A stretch of 64,000 nt of DNA, taken from NCBI GenBank assembly GCA_036380735.1, contig DASVEE010000075.1, forward strand, positions 21,270 to 85,269, read 5' to 3'. The translations under genes were made by a program, and so were the position numbers. Of the stretch, positions 43,109 to 51,559 are shown in pieces; position 1 is the stretch's first letter; each line of letters begins with the position of its first letter. This stretch comes from DASVEE01 sp036380735. Lineage in GTDB: Bacteria; Acidobacteriota; Thermoanaerobaculia; Gp7-AA8. The notes below the pieces were generated by a model. It did not search any database, was not told where the DNA came from, and saw nothing but the letters and a program-made list of their open reading frames with translations.

Positions 43109-44890
43109 TCACTTCCGCCGCAACCGTGTGCGCAACTCATCGCGCAGGGTGGTGGCGTCGGCAATCACACGCGGATCCTTGGCCACCTTCAGCACCTCTT
43201 CCACCAGCGTCAGCGCTTCGCGGTTCTTGCCCTTGTTGGCCAGGGCGATCGCCTCGTTGTACGTGGTGATGTGCTGGTTGACCTCGGCGGTGGCGGTCAG
43301 GGTGACGATCTGGCGTTCCAGCTCCGCTTTGGCCAGCGCGTCGGGGGTGTTGGCGCTCATTTCGCGCATCAGGGCGATCGCCTCGGGCATCTCGTTCTTC
43401 GCGATGAACTGGTTCACTCGGGTGAGCTGCTCGCGGACGTAGATGCTCTTCGCGGCGAAGCGCACCTGCTCGTCCGGCGGAAGGCGCGTCAGCACCTCCT
43501 CGGCTTCGGCCGTGGCGCCGGTGCGGAGCAGCATCGCGTAGAGGTGCAGGGCCACGTCGGTTCTCGTGCGGTCGGCCGCCCTTAGCGCGGTGATGCCGGG
43601 CGTCACGTCGTCCTCGATGAGGTAGCTGATGCCGATCACGGCGTTGGCGTCGGCGCCGAGGTCGCGGGCTTTGAGGGCCAGCTCGCGGGCGCGGCGGAAA
43701 CGGGCGGGGGCGTCGGCCTCCAGCGCGGTCGTCCCGGCGAACGTCCCCACCGCGTTGCGCAGCAGCGACTCGGCGTAGCTGAGGTACACCTCGGGATCGT
43801 TCGGGCTGATGGTGAGGGCGCGCTCGAAGAACGGCGTCGCTTCGTCGTACTTGCGGTCGCGCACGCGCAGCAGGCCGATTGCGGCGATGGAGCGGCCGCG
43901 CGACGGCTCGGCCGCGAGCGCGGCTTCGAAGTGGCGCTCCGCGTCCGCGCGGCGCCCTTCGAGCTTGCCGAGGAAGAGGCCGAGCTCGTGGAGCGTATCG
44001 GCTTCGGTCAGCGGCTCGATGACCGGTTTCGCACTCGCCGGCGCGGAGACGCGGATCTCCTGCCCCGGCATCGACCGCACGCGAAGCGCGCGCTCCAGCG
44101 ATTCGAGATCCACGCGGTAGTGCTTCCGGAACGCCTCGGCGGCGGACATGCCGCGCTGCATGTCGGCCACGAGCTCGTCGAACGCATCGCGGTCGGTGCG
44201 CATCATCCAGTCCACGAGGCCCCACGACTGCGCGTAGAACATGGTGGAGAGCGCGACGTCCGAGGTGCGAGGCGCAGCGAACAGTTTGTCCAGCGGGATG
44301 AGCGGACGGCCGCGCATGTACATGGTGTGCTCGCGCACGGGGCGGCCGAGCTCGATCGTCGTACCGCGGATGTCGGCGTTGCTGAAGTACTCGGCCAGCC
44401 CTTCCTCCAGCCACGGCGGCAGCTTGGCGCCGCTCTGCGCGAGTAGGTTGTGCACGAGCTCGTGATACGGCGTGCGCGTGACCCAGGCGCGGCCCGCGTC
44501 GATGAACATCGTGCCGGGGCCGTCATGGTGATCGACGAAGCCGCCGGAGACCGTGGCGCTCTTGCGGTCGAGGAGGAGATCGAAGTACGGCTGCACGTCG
44601 CCGCGGCGGCCGAAGAAGAAGACGCGGGTGCGGGTGCGCACGCCGTCGTAGCGCGGATGCGTCTGGCGCAGCGCGCCGGCCAGCGTCTCGAGGTTCTCGA
44701 CGATGCCGCGCGTGCGCTCCTCACCGGCGCTGCTGACGACGTGGAAGTTCTCGGAGCGGACGCGGATCCACGTCTGCTTCGTTCTCGGGAAAGGGATGGG
44801 GCCGTTGCCGATCGCCGTCGAGCCGGCGAGGCCTTTGGGAACCGGGGGCGTGTAGATCGACGCCGCTAGCAGAAAGGTCGCGAGGATCAC
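43109..44890 (-). CDS. Secreted gluzincin-like (peptidase MA-type) protein with TPR repeats
   Basis: A 593-residue protein with a short signal peptide (MILATFLLAASIYTPP). The N-half is a zinc peptidase-like domain: HELVH at 143-147 and, downstream, WLEEGLAEYFS with the third ligand Glu, the MA-family arrangement. The C-half (about 295-590) is tetratricopeptide-like: DTLHELGLFLGKLEGRRADA, RDRKYDEATPFFERALTISP, and NKGKNREALTLVEEVLKVA. Substrate is unknown. Such proteins are frequent in Acidobacteriota. Confidence 0.8.
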   Translation of the reverse strand: MILATFLLAASIYTPPVPKGLAGSTAIGNGPIPFPRTKQTWIRVRSENFHVVSSAGEERTRGIVENLETLAGALRQTHPRYDGVRTRTRVFFFGRRGDVQPYFDLLLDRKSATVSGGFVDHHDGPGTMFIDAGRAWVTRTPYHELVHNLLAQSGAKLPPWLEEGLAEYFSNADIRGTTIELGRPVREHTMYMRGRPLIPLDKLFAAPRTSDVALSTMFYAQSWGLVDWMMRTDRDAFDELVADMQRGMSAAEAFRKHYRVDLESLERALRVRSMPGQEIRVSAPASAKPVIEPLTEADTLHELGLFLGKLEGRRADAERHFEAALAAEPSRGRSIAAIGLLRVRDRKYDEATPFFERALTISPNDPEVYLSYAESLLRNAVGTFAGTTALEADAPARFRRARELALKARDLGADANAVIGISYLIEDDVTPGITALRAADRTRTDVALHLYAMLLRTGATAEAEEVLTRLPPDEQVRFAAKSIYVREQLTRVNQFIAKNEMPEAIALMREMSANTPDALAKAELERQIVTLTATAEVNQHITTYNEAIALANKGKNREALTLVEEVLKVAKDPRVIADATTLRDELRTRLRRK

Positions 44891-44901
44891 GGCAGGAGAA
44901 A

Positions 44902-44930
44902 CAAAAAAGGACGGGCAGGATTGCCCGTCC
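44902..44930 (-). terminator. Terminator of the 2-oxoacid dehydrogenase operon
   Basis: On the minus strand the stem GGACGGGCA / TGCCCGTCC is followed by TTTTTTGTTT. It lies 25 bases after the E2 stop codon and just upstream of the peptidase MA-type gene. Confidence 0.88.
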
Positions 44931-44954
44931 TCGAGATTTCTCGCATCGGGATGG

Positions 44955-46385
44955 CTACATCGTGAACTGGCCGCTCTCGATGATGGAGCGGACGTACGCC
45001 ATGAACTGATCGGCGACGGCTCCGTCGATGAGGCGGTGGTCGAACGTCAGCGCGAGCCAGCACATGGAGCGGATGGCGATGGAGTCGCCGTGCTCGCCCT
45101 CGATGACGACCGCGCGCTTCTTGACGCCGCCGACGCCGAGGATGGCGACCTGCGGCTGGTTGATGATCGGGGTGCCAAAGAGGCCGCCGTAGATGCCGGG
45201 GTTGGTGATGGTGAAGGTGCCGCCCTGGACGTCATCGGGGCTGAGCTTCTTCGTCCGCGCGCGCTCGCCGAGGTCGTTGATGGCGCGGGCGATGCCGAGG
45301 ATGTTCAGCTCGTCGGCGTGCTTGAGGACCGGGACGATCAGGCCCCAGTCGAGCGCGACGGCGATGCCGATGTTGTAGTCGCGGTGATAGATGACGTTGC
45401 TCTCATCCATCGAGGCGTTGAGCACCGGGAACTGGCGCAGGCCGTTGATGACGGCCTGAGCGATGAACGGCAGGTACGTCAGCTTGACGCCGCGCTCGGC
45501 GTAAGCGCTCTTGTGCTTCTTGCGGAGCGTGTCGATGGCGGTGAAGTCGATCTCGAAGACGGTGGTGACGTGCGCCGACGTCTGCTTCGAGAGGACCATG
45601 TGCTGCGCGATCTTCTTGCGCATCATCGACAGCGGCTCGATGCGCACGCTCTCACCCTCGGAGAACTGCGGGCGCGGCTGCGGCTGCGCGGGAGCGGCGG
45701 GCTGCGGACGCGGCGCCGCCGGCTGCTGCGGCTGCGGTTGTTGCTGCTGCGGCTGCGCCGGAGCCTGCGCGGCCGGCTTCGGCTGCTGCATGAAGTCGAG
45801 GATGTCGTTCTTCGTCACGCGGCCGGAGACACCGGTTCCCTGGATCTGGGAGATGTCGATGTCGTTCTCTTTGGCGATCTTGCGCACGAGGGGGGAGGAC
45901 TTGGTCTTGCGGCGCTCGTCGAGCGAGGTGACGTTCTCGTCGCCGTCTTCGTCGTCCGACGCTTCCGGCTCGGCTCGAGGCTGCTGCTGCGTTTGCGCCG
46001 GCGCGGCAGGAGCGACGGCGGGCGCCTCCTGCTTCACTTCCTGCGCGGTGGACTGGTTCGCTGCCTGTTGCTCTGCTGCTGCGGCAGGTGCTTCCTGCGC
46101 GGGCGCAGCTGCTTCGGCGGCGGGTGCCGACGGTGCCGCGGCTTCGCCTTCGGCGGCGAGACGCGCGACGACGGAGTTCACCGGGACGGTCTCTCCTTCC
46201 TGGACGAGGATCTCGACCAGCGTGCCGGCAGCGGGGGAGGGGATTTCGGCGTCGACCTTGTCGGTCGAAATCTCGAGAAGAGGCTCGTCGCGGTCGACCT
46301 TGTCGCCGACCTTCTTGATCCAGCGCGACACGGTCCCTTCGGCGATCGATTCGCCCATCTGGGGCATCACCACATCAATGGCCAT
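44955..46385 (-). CDS. 2-oxoacid dehydrogenase E2 (dihydrolipoyl acyltransferase)
   Basis: Core of a 2-oxoacid dehydrogenase complex; carries acyl groups on lipoyl-lysine. The 476-residue protein has one lipoyl domain (Lys43 in EISTDKVDAEIP), an Ala/Pro/Gln-rich linker, and a peripheral subunit-binding domain near 165-200 (SPLVRKIAKENDIDISQIQG). A second Gln/Pro linker leads to a catalytic domain ending with His450 and Asp454 in FDHRLIDGA. The substrate (pyruvate, branched-chain or 2-oxoglutarate) is not settled by sequence alone. Confidence 0.93.
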   Translation of the reverse strand: MAIDVVMPQMGESIAEGTVSRWIKKVGDKVDRDEPLLEISTDKVDAEIPSPAAGTLVEILVQEGETVPVNSVVARLAAEGEAAAPSAPAAEAAAPAQEAPAAAAEQQAANQSTAQEVKQEAPAVAPAAPAQTQQQPRAEPEASDDEDGDENVTSLDERRKTKSSPLVRKIAKENDIDISQIQGTGVSGRVTKNDILDFMQQPKPAAQAPAQPQQQQPQPQQPAAPRPQPAAPAQPQPRPQFSEGESVRIEPLSMMRKKIAQHMVLSKQTSAHVTTVFEIDFTAIDTLRKKHKSAYAERGVKLTYLPFIAQAVINGLRQFPVLNASMDESNVIYHRDYNIGIAVALDWGLIVPVLKHADELNILGIARAINDLGERARTKKLSPDDVQGGTFTITNPGIYGGLFGTPIINQPQVAILGVGGVKKRAVVIEGEHGDSIAIRSMCWLALTFDHRLIDGAVADQFMAYVRSIIESGQFTM

Positions 46386-46482
46386 GTTTGATTTGCTCCT
46401 GAATTGCGCGGGAGATGCCCGCGACCGGATGGGTTTTAATGCAAATTGGCGTGCGTAGCAACCGGAGGGGGAAAGGGGAGGC

Positions 46483-46580
46483 GGGTTTTCGGTTGTCGGT
46501 TGTCGGTTTTTGGTGCTGCGCTACACGGCGATCCCCGCACGGCGCAGCACCAACAACCGAAAACCGACAACCGAAAACCG
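46483..46580. repeat. Heptamer-armed hairpin (CGGTTTT type) inside an operon
   Basis: Left arm GGGTTTTCGGTTGTCGGTTG; inner GGTGCTGCGC and GCGCAGCACC; right arm CCGAAAACCGACAACCG. It directly abuts the E1beta stop codon and precedes the E2 gene of the same operon. Confidence 0.92.
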
Positions 46581-46581
46581 T

Positions 46582-47553
46582 CTAGTACTTCAACACTTCG
46601 CGCGCCGCAGCCAGCACCTTCTCTTTGTTCGGCAGCGCGGCGGCTTCCAGCGGCGGTGAATAGGGAGTGGGCACGTCGAGCGCGGCGACGCGCTTGATCG
46701 GGGCGTCGAGGTAGTCGAATGCCTTCTCCGCGATGCGGGCGGCGAACTCCGCCCCCGCGCCGCCGGTGAGCGGCGCCTCGTGGAGGATGATGCAGCGGTT
46801 GGTCTTCGCCACCGACTCGAGGATCGCTTCCTCGTCGAACGGAATGATCGAGCGCAGGTCGAGGATCTCGACCGACGTGCCGTCTTTCGCCAGCTCGTCC
46901 GCCGCTTCCTCGGCCACGTAAACCATCGCGCCCCACGTGACGATCGTGAGGTCCTTCCCCTTGCGCCGGCGGTTGGCCTTGCCGATCGGGACGACGAAGT
47001 CTTCGTCCGGCAGGTTCTCCTTGATGCGGCGGTAGAGGAACTTGTGTTCGATGAAGAGCACCGGGTCGTCGTCGCGGATCGCCGCCTTCATCAGCCCCTT
47101 CGCGTCATACGCGGTGGCCGGGTAGACGATCTTGATCCCGGGACGATTCATGAACATCGCCTCGGGATTCAGCGAGTGGAACGGCCCGCCGTGCACGCCG
47201 CCGCCGGCGGGGCCGCGCACCACGATGGGGCAGGAGCGCCCGTAGAGGTAGCGGTTCGTCGCCGTGAAGTTGACGAGCATGTCGTACGCGCAGGTGATGA
47301 AGTCGATGAACTGCATCTCCGCGATGGGGCGCAGGCCCATGAGCGCGGCGCCGGAGGCGGCGCCGACGATGGCGATCTCCGAGATGGGTGTGTCGATGAC
47401 GCGGTCCGGAAAGCGGTCGATGATGCCCGCGCTGGTCTTGAAGGCGCCGCCGTAGGCCCCGACGTCTTCGCCGATGAGGAAGACGCTTTCATCGCGCTCC
47501 ATCTCTTCGAGCATGGCGGTGCGGATTGCGTCCAGGTAAGTCAGTTCAGCCAT
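46582..47553 (-). CDS. 2-oxoacid dehydrogenase E1 component, beta subunit
   Basis: Thiamine-diphosphate enzyme subunit that, with E1alpha, decarboxylates the 2-oxoacid. The 323-residue protein shows LIGEDVGAYGGAFKTSAGI near 26-44 (catalytic Glu), DTPISEIAIVGAASGAAL, AEMQFIDFITCAYD and HGGPFHSLNPEAMF. The C-terminal swivel-domain motifs DLRSIIPFDEEAIL and HEAPLTGGAGAE are also present. The length is typical of the heterotetrameric type. It lies between E1alpha and E2 genes, with a hairpin on each side. Confidence 0.95.
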   Translation of the reverse strand: MAELTYLDAIRTAMLEEMERDESVFLIGEDVGAYGGAFKTSAGIIDRFPDRVIDTPISEIAIVGAASGAALMGLRPIAEMQFIDFITCAYDMLVNFTATNRYLYGRSCPIVVRGPAGGGVHGGPFHSLNPEAMFMNRPGIKIVYPATAYDAKGLMKAAIRDDDPVLFIEHKFLYRRIKENLPDEDFVVPIGKANRRRKGKDLTIVTWGAMVYVAEEAADELAKDGTSVEILDLRSIIPFDEEAILESVAKTNRCIILHEAPLTGGAGAEFAARIAEKAFDYLDAPIKRVAALDVPTPYSPPLEAAALPNKEKVLAAAREVLKY

Positions 47554-47564
47554 AGTTGAAACCC

Positions 47565-47649
47565 GAAGTCAGAACGCAGAACGCAGAACGACGAATGAAG
47601 AACGGCAGCCCTTCTCAATCCTTCATTCTGCGTTCTGCGTTCTGACTTC
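47565..47649. repeat. Heptamer-armed hairpin (AGAACGC type) inside an operon
   Basis: GAAGTCAGAACGCAGAACGC and its complement form the arms (about 24 bp); the spacer repeats CTTCTCAAT as in the sister element at 15106-15191. It separates E1alpha from E1beta. Confidence 0.9.
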
Positions 47650-47655
47650 AATCCT

Positions 47656-48678
47656 TTATTTGTCCCAGTAGCCGTCGCCCGCGAACAGCCCCTTACCGGC
47701 GTCGGCCGGGTCGGGCATCGGGGAACGTTCGGCTTCGTCGGTGGCGGTGTCGATCTCGCGGCGCACGCGATCCTGGATGCGCTCGAAGTCACCGGGTGCG
47801 GCGGCGCCGAGCTCCAGCAGCACGCGCTCGAAGCGGACGAGCGGGTCCTTCGCCTTCCACTGTTCGATCAGCTCCGGCGGGACGTACTGCTGGTTGTCGT
47901 GCTCCGCGTGACCCTTCATGCGGAACGTCTTCACCTCGAGCAGCGTGACGCCTTCGCCGTTGCGCGCTCGCGCCACCGCGCGCTGCGTGGCGCCGTAGAC
48001 GGCGAGGACGTCGTTGCCGTCGACGGTCTCGCCGAAGCAGCCGAACGCCACCGACTTGTCGGCGAGCGTCTTCGCGGCGGTCTGCTTCGACGTCGGCGTC
48101 GAGTAGGCGTAGCCGTTGTCCTCGACGATGACGACGAGCGGCAGCTTCTGCACGGACGCGAAGTTCATCCCTTCCCAGAACGCGCCGGTGGACGAACCGC
48201 CGTCGCCGATGAATGCCAGGCCGACGAGGTTGCGCTTCTGCATCCGTCCGGCGAGCGCGATGCCGGCCATGACCGGGATCATGTCGCCGAGCATCGAGAT
48301 CTGGCCGATGAAGCCGTCCTTCGCCGGGTGACCGAAGTGGATGTTCAGCTCGCGTCCACGCGTCGGACCGTCACCCTTCGCCATGTACTGGCGGATGATG
48401 TCGACCGGTTTCGCGCCGGCCACGAGGATCGAGCCGATGTTGCGGATCAGCGGCTGGACGACGTCGCCCTGCTTGTAGTCGAGCGCGTACGCCGCGGCGA
48501 CGGACTCGCCTTCCTGGCCGAGCGAGCGATAGAGACCGCCGATGACCTTCGCCTGACGGAAGAGCGCCACGAGGCGCTCTTCGAGAGTGCGGGTCAGACG
48601 GAGGTAGTAGTCGATGTCGAGCAGTTGCTCGTTCGACAGGCCGTGAGTATTGCTGGTCGTTACGATGGCTTCAGTCAT
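47656..48678 (-). CDS. 2-oxoacid dehydrogenase E1 component, alpha subunit
   Basis: A 340-residue thiamine-diphosphate subunit. The TPP/Mg motif GDG through N is visible as IGDGGSSTGAFWEGMNFASV to VVIVEDN near 170-201. GGLYRSLGQEGESVAAAYAL near 47-66, HFGHPAKDGFIGQISMLGDM and VKTFRMKGHAEHDNQQYV are typical of heterotetrameric E1alpha proteins. The gene follows lpd by six bases. Branched-chain or pyruvate/acetoin type cannot be chosen by eye. Confidence 0.95.
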   Translation of the reverse strand: MTEAIVTTSNTHGLSNEQLLDIDYYLRLTRTLEERLVALFRQAKVIGGLYRSLGQEGESVAAAYALDYKQGDVVQPLIRNIGSILVAGAKPVDIIRQYMAKGDGPTRGRELNIHFGHPAKDGFIGQISMLGDMIPVMAGIALAGRMQKRNLVGLAFIGDGGSSTGAFWEGMNFASVQKLPLVVIVEDNGYAYSTPTSKQTAAKTLADKSVAFGCFGETVDGNDVLAVYGATQRAVARARNGEGVTLLEVKTFRMKGHAEHDNQQYVPPELIEQWKAKDPLVRFERVLLELGAAAPGDFERIQDRVRREIDTATDEAERSPMPDPADAGKGLFAGDGYWDK

Positions 48679-48684
48679 TGCACG

Positions 48685-50088
48685 CTACTGGTGAATCGAG
48701 TGGCCGTGAACGTCCTCGGCCGCTTCCATCAGCGCTTCCGACAGCGTCGGGTGCGCGTGGATCGTCTTCATGATCGACTCGGCCGTCGCTTCGAGCTCCA
48801 GCGCGACGCACGACTCGGCGATCAGCTCCGTCGCCTTCGGTCCGACGATGTGCACGCCGAGGAGCTCGTCGTACTTCGCGTCGGTCACGTACTTCACGAG
48901 GCCGCCCGACTCGCCGATGATCTTGGCTTTCGAGTTCGCGGTGAAGGCGAACTTGCCGATCTTGACGTCGTAGCCGCGCTCCTTCGCCTTCGCTTCGGTC
49001 AGGCCGACCGAAGCAACCTCGGGGTCGGTGTACGTGGCGTTCGGGACGTGGTCGTAGTTGATGGGGCGCACGTCATGGCCCGCGAGGTGCTCGACGGCGA
49101 GGATCCCCTCGGCCGACGCGCAGTGCGCGAGCGCAGGCGTCGGGACGATGTCGCCGATGGCGTAGATGCCCGGCTCGCCGGTGCGCATGAACTTGTCGAC
49201 CTGCACGAAGCCGCGCTGGTCGAGCTGCACCTTCGTCCCTTCGAGGCCGGCGTTCTCGGTGACGGGACGGCGTCCGGTCGCGGAGAGCACGATCTCGGTC
49301 TCGATCGTCTGCTGCTTCCCCTTCACGTCGACGACCGACTTCACGCCGTCGCCGGTGATCTCGCAGGAGAGGACCTTCGCGTCGGTGAGGACGTTGATCC
49401 CCTTCTTCTTGAAGATGCGCGTGAACTCTTTCGCCACGTCGGCGTCTTCGATCGGGAGGAGCTGCGGCATGACCTCGACGATGGTCGTGGTCGCGCCGAA
49501 GCGCTGGAAGATCGAGGCGAACTCGGAGCCGACGGCGCCGGCGCCGATGACGAGCATCGACTTCGGGACGCGATCGATCTTGAGGATGTGATCGGAGTTG
49601 ATGATGTGCGTGCCGTCCGCCTTGATGTGCGGCAGGTCGCGCGGGACGGAGCCCATCGCCAGGATGATGTTCTTGGTCTCGAGGGTGCGCTTCTCGCCGC
49701 CTTCGACCGTCACCTCGACGACGCCCGGCTTGGCGACGCGCCCGAGGCCGACGATCTTCTCGACCTTGTTCTTCTTGAAGAGGAACTCGATGCCTTTGGC
49801 GTTCTGGTCGACGACGGCCTGCTTGCGGCCCTGGACGACCGAGAAGTCGATCTTGGCGTCACCGACGGTGATGCCGAACTCTTTTGCCTTCTGGATCTTC
49901 TGCCAGACGTCGGCGTTTTCGAGAAGCGATTTGGTGGGGATGCAGCCGCGATGGAGACAGGTTCCGCCGAGGAAGGGGTCTTTCTCGATGACCGCGACCT
50001 TCAGGCCGAGCTGTCCGGCGCGAATGCCGGCGACATAGCCGCCCGGTCCGCTGCCGATGATCACGACGTCGTATTGCTGTTCTGCCAA
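48685..50088 (-). CDS. lpd: Dihydrolipoyl dehydrogenase (E3)
   Basis: Flavoenzyme that reoxidises dihydrolipoyl groups with NAD. The FAD motif VVIIGSGPGGYVAGIRAGQL, the redox disulfide GGTCLHRGCIPTK, the NAD motif MLVIGAGAVGSEFASIFQRF, TGRRPVTENAGLE, GIYAIGDI and the C-terminal active-site HAHPTLSEA are all present. I chose TTG at 50088 (467 residues) because GGAGG lies six bases upstream and the product then starts AEQQYDVVIIG. ATG at 50136 would overlap the divergent gene's start codon. First gene of the lpd-E1alpha-E1beta-E2 operon. Confidence 0.95.
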   Translation of the reverse strand: MAEQQYDVVIIGSGPGGYVAGIRAGQLGLKVAVIEKDPFLGGTCLHRGCIPTKSLLENADVWQKIQKAKEFGITVGDAKIDFSVVQGRKQAVVDQNAKGIEFLFKKNKVEKIVGLGRVAKPGVVEVTVEGGEKRTLETKNIILAMGSVPRDLPHIKADGTHIINSDHILKIDRVPKSMLVIGAGAVGSEFASIFQRFGATTTIVEVMPQLLPIEDADVAKEFTRIFKKKGINVLTDAKVLSCEITGDGVKSVVDVKGKQQTIETEIVLSATGRRPVTENAGLEGTKVQLDQRGFVQVDKFMRTGEPGIYAIGDIVPTPALAHCASAEGILAVEHLAGHDVRPINYDHVPNATYTDPEVASVGLTEAKAKERGYDVKIGKFAFTANSKAKIIGESGGLVKYVTDAKYDELLGVHIVGPKATELIAESCVALELEATAESIMKTIHAHPTLSEALMEAAEDVHGHSIHQ

Positions 50089-50134
50089 GGAGTCCTCCGG
50101 TTCAGTTTCAGGCGGCGCATTATATGTGGAGACC

Positions 50135-50912
50135 ATGCGTGCTCTGCTTTTGCTTTTCGCGCTGCTTTCCGCGACCCCCGCGGCGGCCCATCCGGCGGTC
50201 TCGATCGTGGTCGATTCGCAGGGGAACCTCTACTACAGCGACCTCGAGCAGGTGTTCCGCGTCACGCCGCGCGGCGTGCGCTCGGTGGCCGTCCCCAAGG
50301 TGCACACGCACGAACTGCACATCGACGCGGACGACAACCTCTTCGGCGAGGACTCGGACTACGAAGGAGGCGACCGCTACTCCCACGCGGTGTGGCGGCG
50401 CTCCTCGAGCGGCCGCATCTTCACGGTCATCCCGCGGCGGCCCGGCTTCTCCATGACGGACTACTCGTTCGTTCGCGACGACGCGGGGAACATGTACATC
50501 GCCGTGGGGAAGGAGATCCACCGCCGCACGCCAGCCGGCCGCACGACGGTGCTCGCGCGCGGCCTGACGGAGATCCGCCGCATGCATGCGCTGCGCGACG
50601 GCACGCTGTTCGTGCACGATGTGCCGGCGATCAAGCGCATCTCCCGCGAGGGAGTCGTGACGACCGTCCTGCCGAACGTCGGGAACGATCGCCACGACGT
50701 GATGGGGCTGTTCAGCGACCCCGCCGGCAACCCTTTACTTTGCGGATTACACGAACCGCGCGGTAAAGCGGCTGGACGCCGCGGGAAACGTGACCGTGGT
50801 GGCGCGATCCACCGCGCCATGGGGACCGACCGGCGGCGTGGTGACGCCGAACGGGCAGTTGTGGGTGCTGGAAGCGGCCGCCGCGCGGCATCGGGTGAGA
50901 CGGGTGCGGTGA
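50135..50912 (+). pseudogene. Secreted NHL/SMP-30-like beta-propeller protein, frameshifted
   Basis: Signal peptide (MRALLLLFALLSATPAAAHP) followed by propeller-type repeats: SIVVDSQGNLYYSDLEQVFR, HIDADDNLFGED, RDDAGNMYIAVGKEI and FSDPAGN. After PAGN at about 50731 the frame shifts. The next frame reads LYFADYTNRAVKRLDAAGN, then PTGGVVTPNGQLWVLEAA and stops at 50912. Removing one C from the CCCTTT run (50731-50736) would restore a complete protein of about 258 residues. Function unknown. Divergent from lpd. Confidence 0.8.
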
Positions 50913-50927
50913 TGGGTACGGGGAGAC

Positions 50928-51049
50928 GATAGGACAAATGGGACCGATGGGACCTATAGGTAGGCCGCCGCCCAAGCCACGACCGGGGGCGGGTGGCCTA
51001 CCTATAGGTCCTATAGGTCCTATAGGTCCTATTCGTCGTATCGTCCCCC
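50928..51049. repeat. 9-bp tandem-repeat inverted element
   Basis: Left arm GGGAGACGATAGGACAAATG; core GGTAGGCCGCCGCCCAAGCC with its partial complement GGGTGGCCTACC; right arm of four to five units ending ATCGTCCCC. It lies between the convergent propeller pseudogene and the TPR gene. It shares its core with 6667-6820. Confidence 0.92.
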
Positions 51050-51052
51050 TAG

Positions 51053-51559
51053 CTAGTTTGGCCACGCCGCGCCGTACGTTGCGCGTAGCCGCGCCGCGGT
51101 CTCCGCGCGCACGTCCTCATAGGGAATCTCCGCAAGGCGGGCGGGGTCGAAGGCGCAGGCCCGGGTGAGGTTCTCGATCGCGGCACCGCGATCGAGCGCG
51201 TTCAGATGCGCGATGCCGAGGGCGAAGAAGAGCTCCGGGCGGCGGTCGACGGCCAGCGCGCGTTCGTAGTACGCCACCGCGACGCGGTGCTCGCCCAGCG
51301 CAGTCGCCGCTTCGGCCAGCGCGTACAACGTGCGCATCTGCAGCGGGGGAGGGACGCGCTCGCAGCCGTGCAGGCGGTTGCGGACGTCGCGCGCCACACG
51401 CGTGCGCTCGGCGGTGCCGCGGCGCTCGGCCGCGGTGAGAGCTTCGGTGCCGGCGGAGACGGCGCTCGCGCAGCGGAACGGCACGTAGACCTGCCGGTGG
51501 AGCGCGTAGAGCGTGCCGGCGAGCAGCAGCAGAAAGGCCGCGACGCGCGCCACGATCAT
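51053..51559 (-). CDS. TPR-like membrane-anchored protein
   Basis: A 168-residue protein with an N-terminal membrane helix (MIVARVAAFLLLLAGTLYAL) and tetratricopeptide-like helices: MRTLYALAEAATALGEHRVA, then VAYYERALAVDRRPELFFAL and AHLNALDRGAAIENLTRACA. It overlaps the O-antigen ligase gene by four bases (ATGA), so it is translationally coupled and probably assists polymerisation or ligation. Fused or adjacent TPR domains are common beside Wzy/WaaL-type proteins. Confidence 0.8.
   Translation of the reverse strand: MIVARVAAFLLLLAGTLYALHRQVYVPFRCASAVSAGTEALTAAERRGTAERTRVARDVRNRLHGCERVPPPLQMRTLYALAEAATALGEHRVAVAYYERALAVDRRPELFFALGIAHLNALDRGAAIENLTRACAFDPARLAEIPYEDVRAETAARLRATYGAAWPN

Noticed and set aside
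50089..50136. ATG at 50136 as the lpd start
   Set aside because: It would overlap the start codon of the divergent gene, and the TTG at 50088 has a strong ribosome site at proper distance.
47899..50766. Long plus-strand frame opposite the lpd and E1alpha genes
   Set aside because: It is a shadow of the well-supported minus-strand operon; no domain is seen in it.
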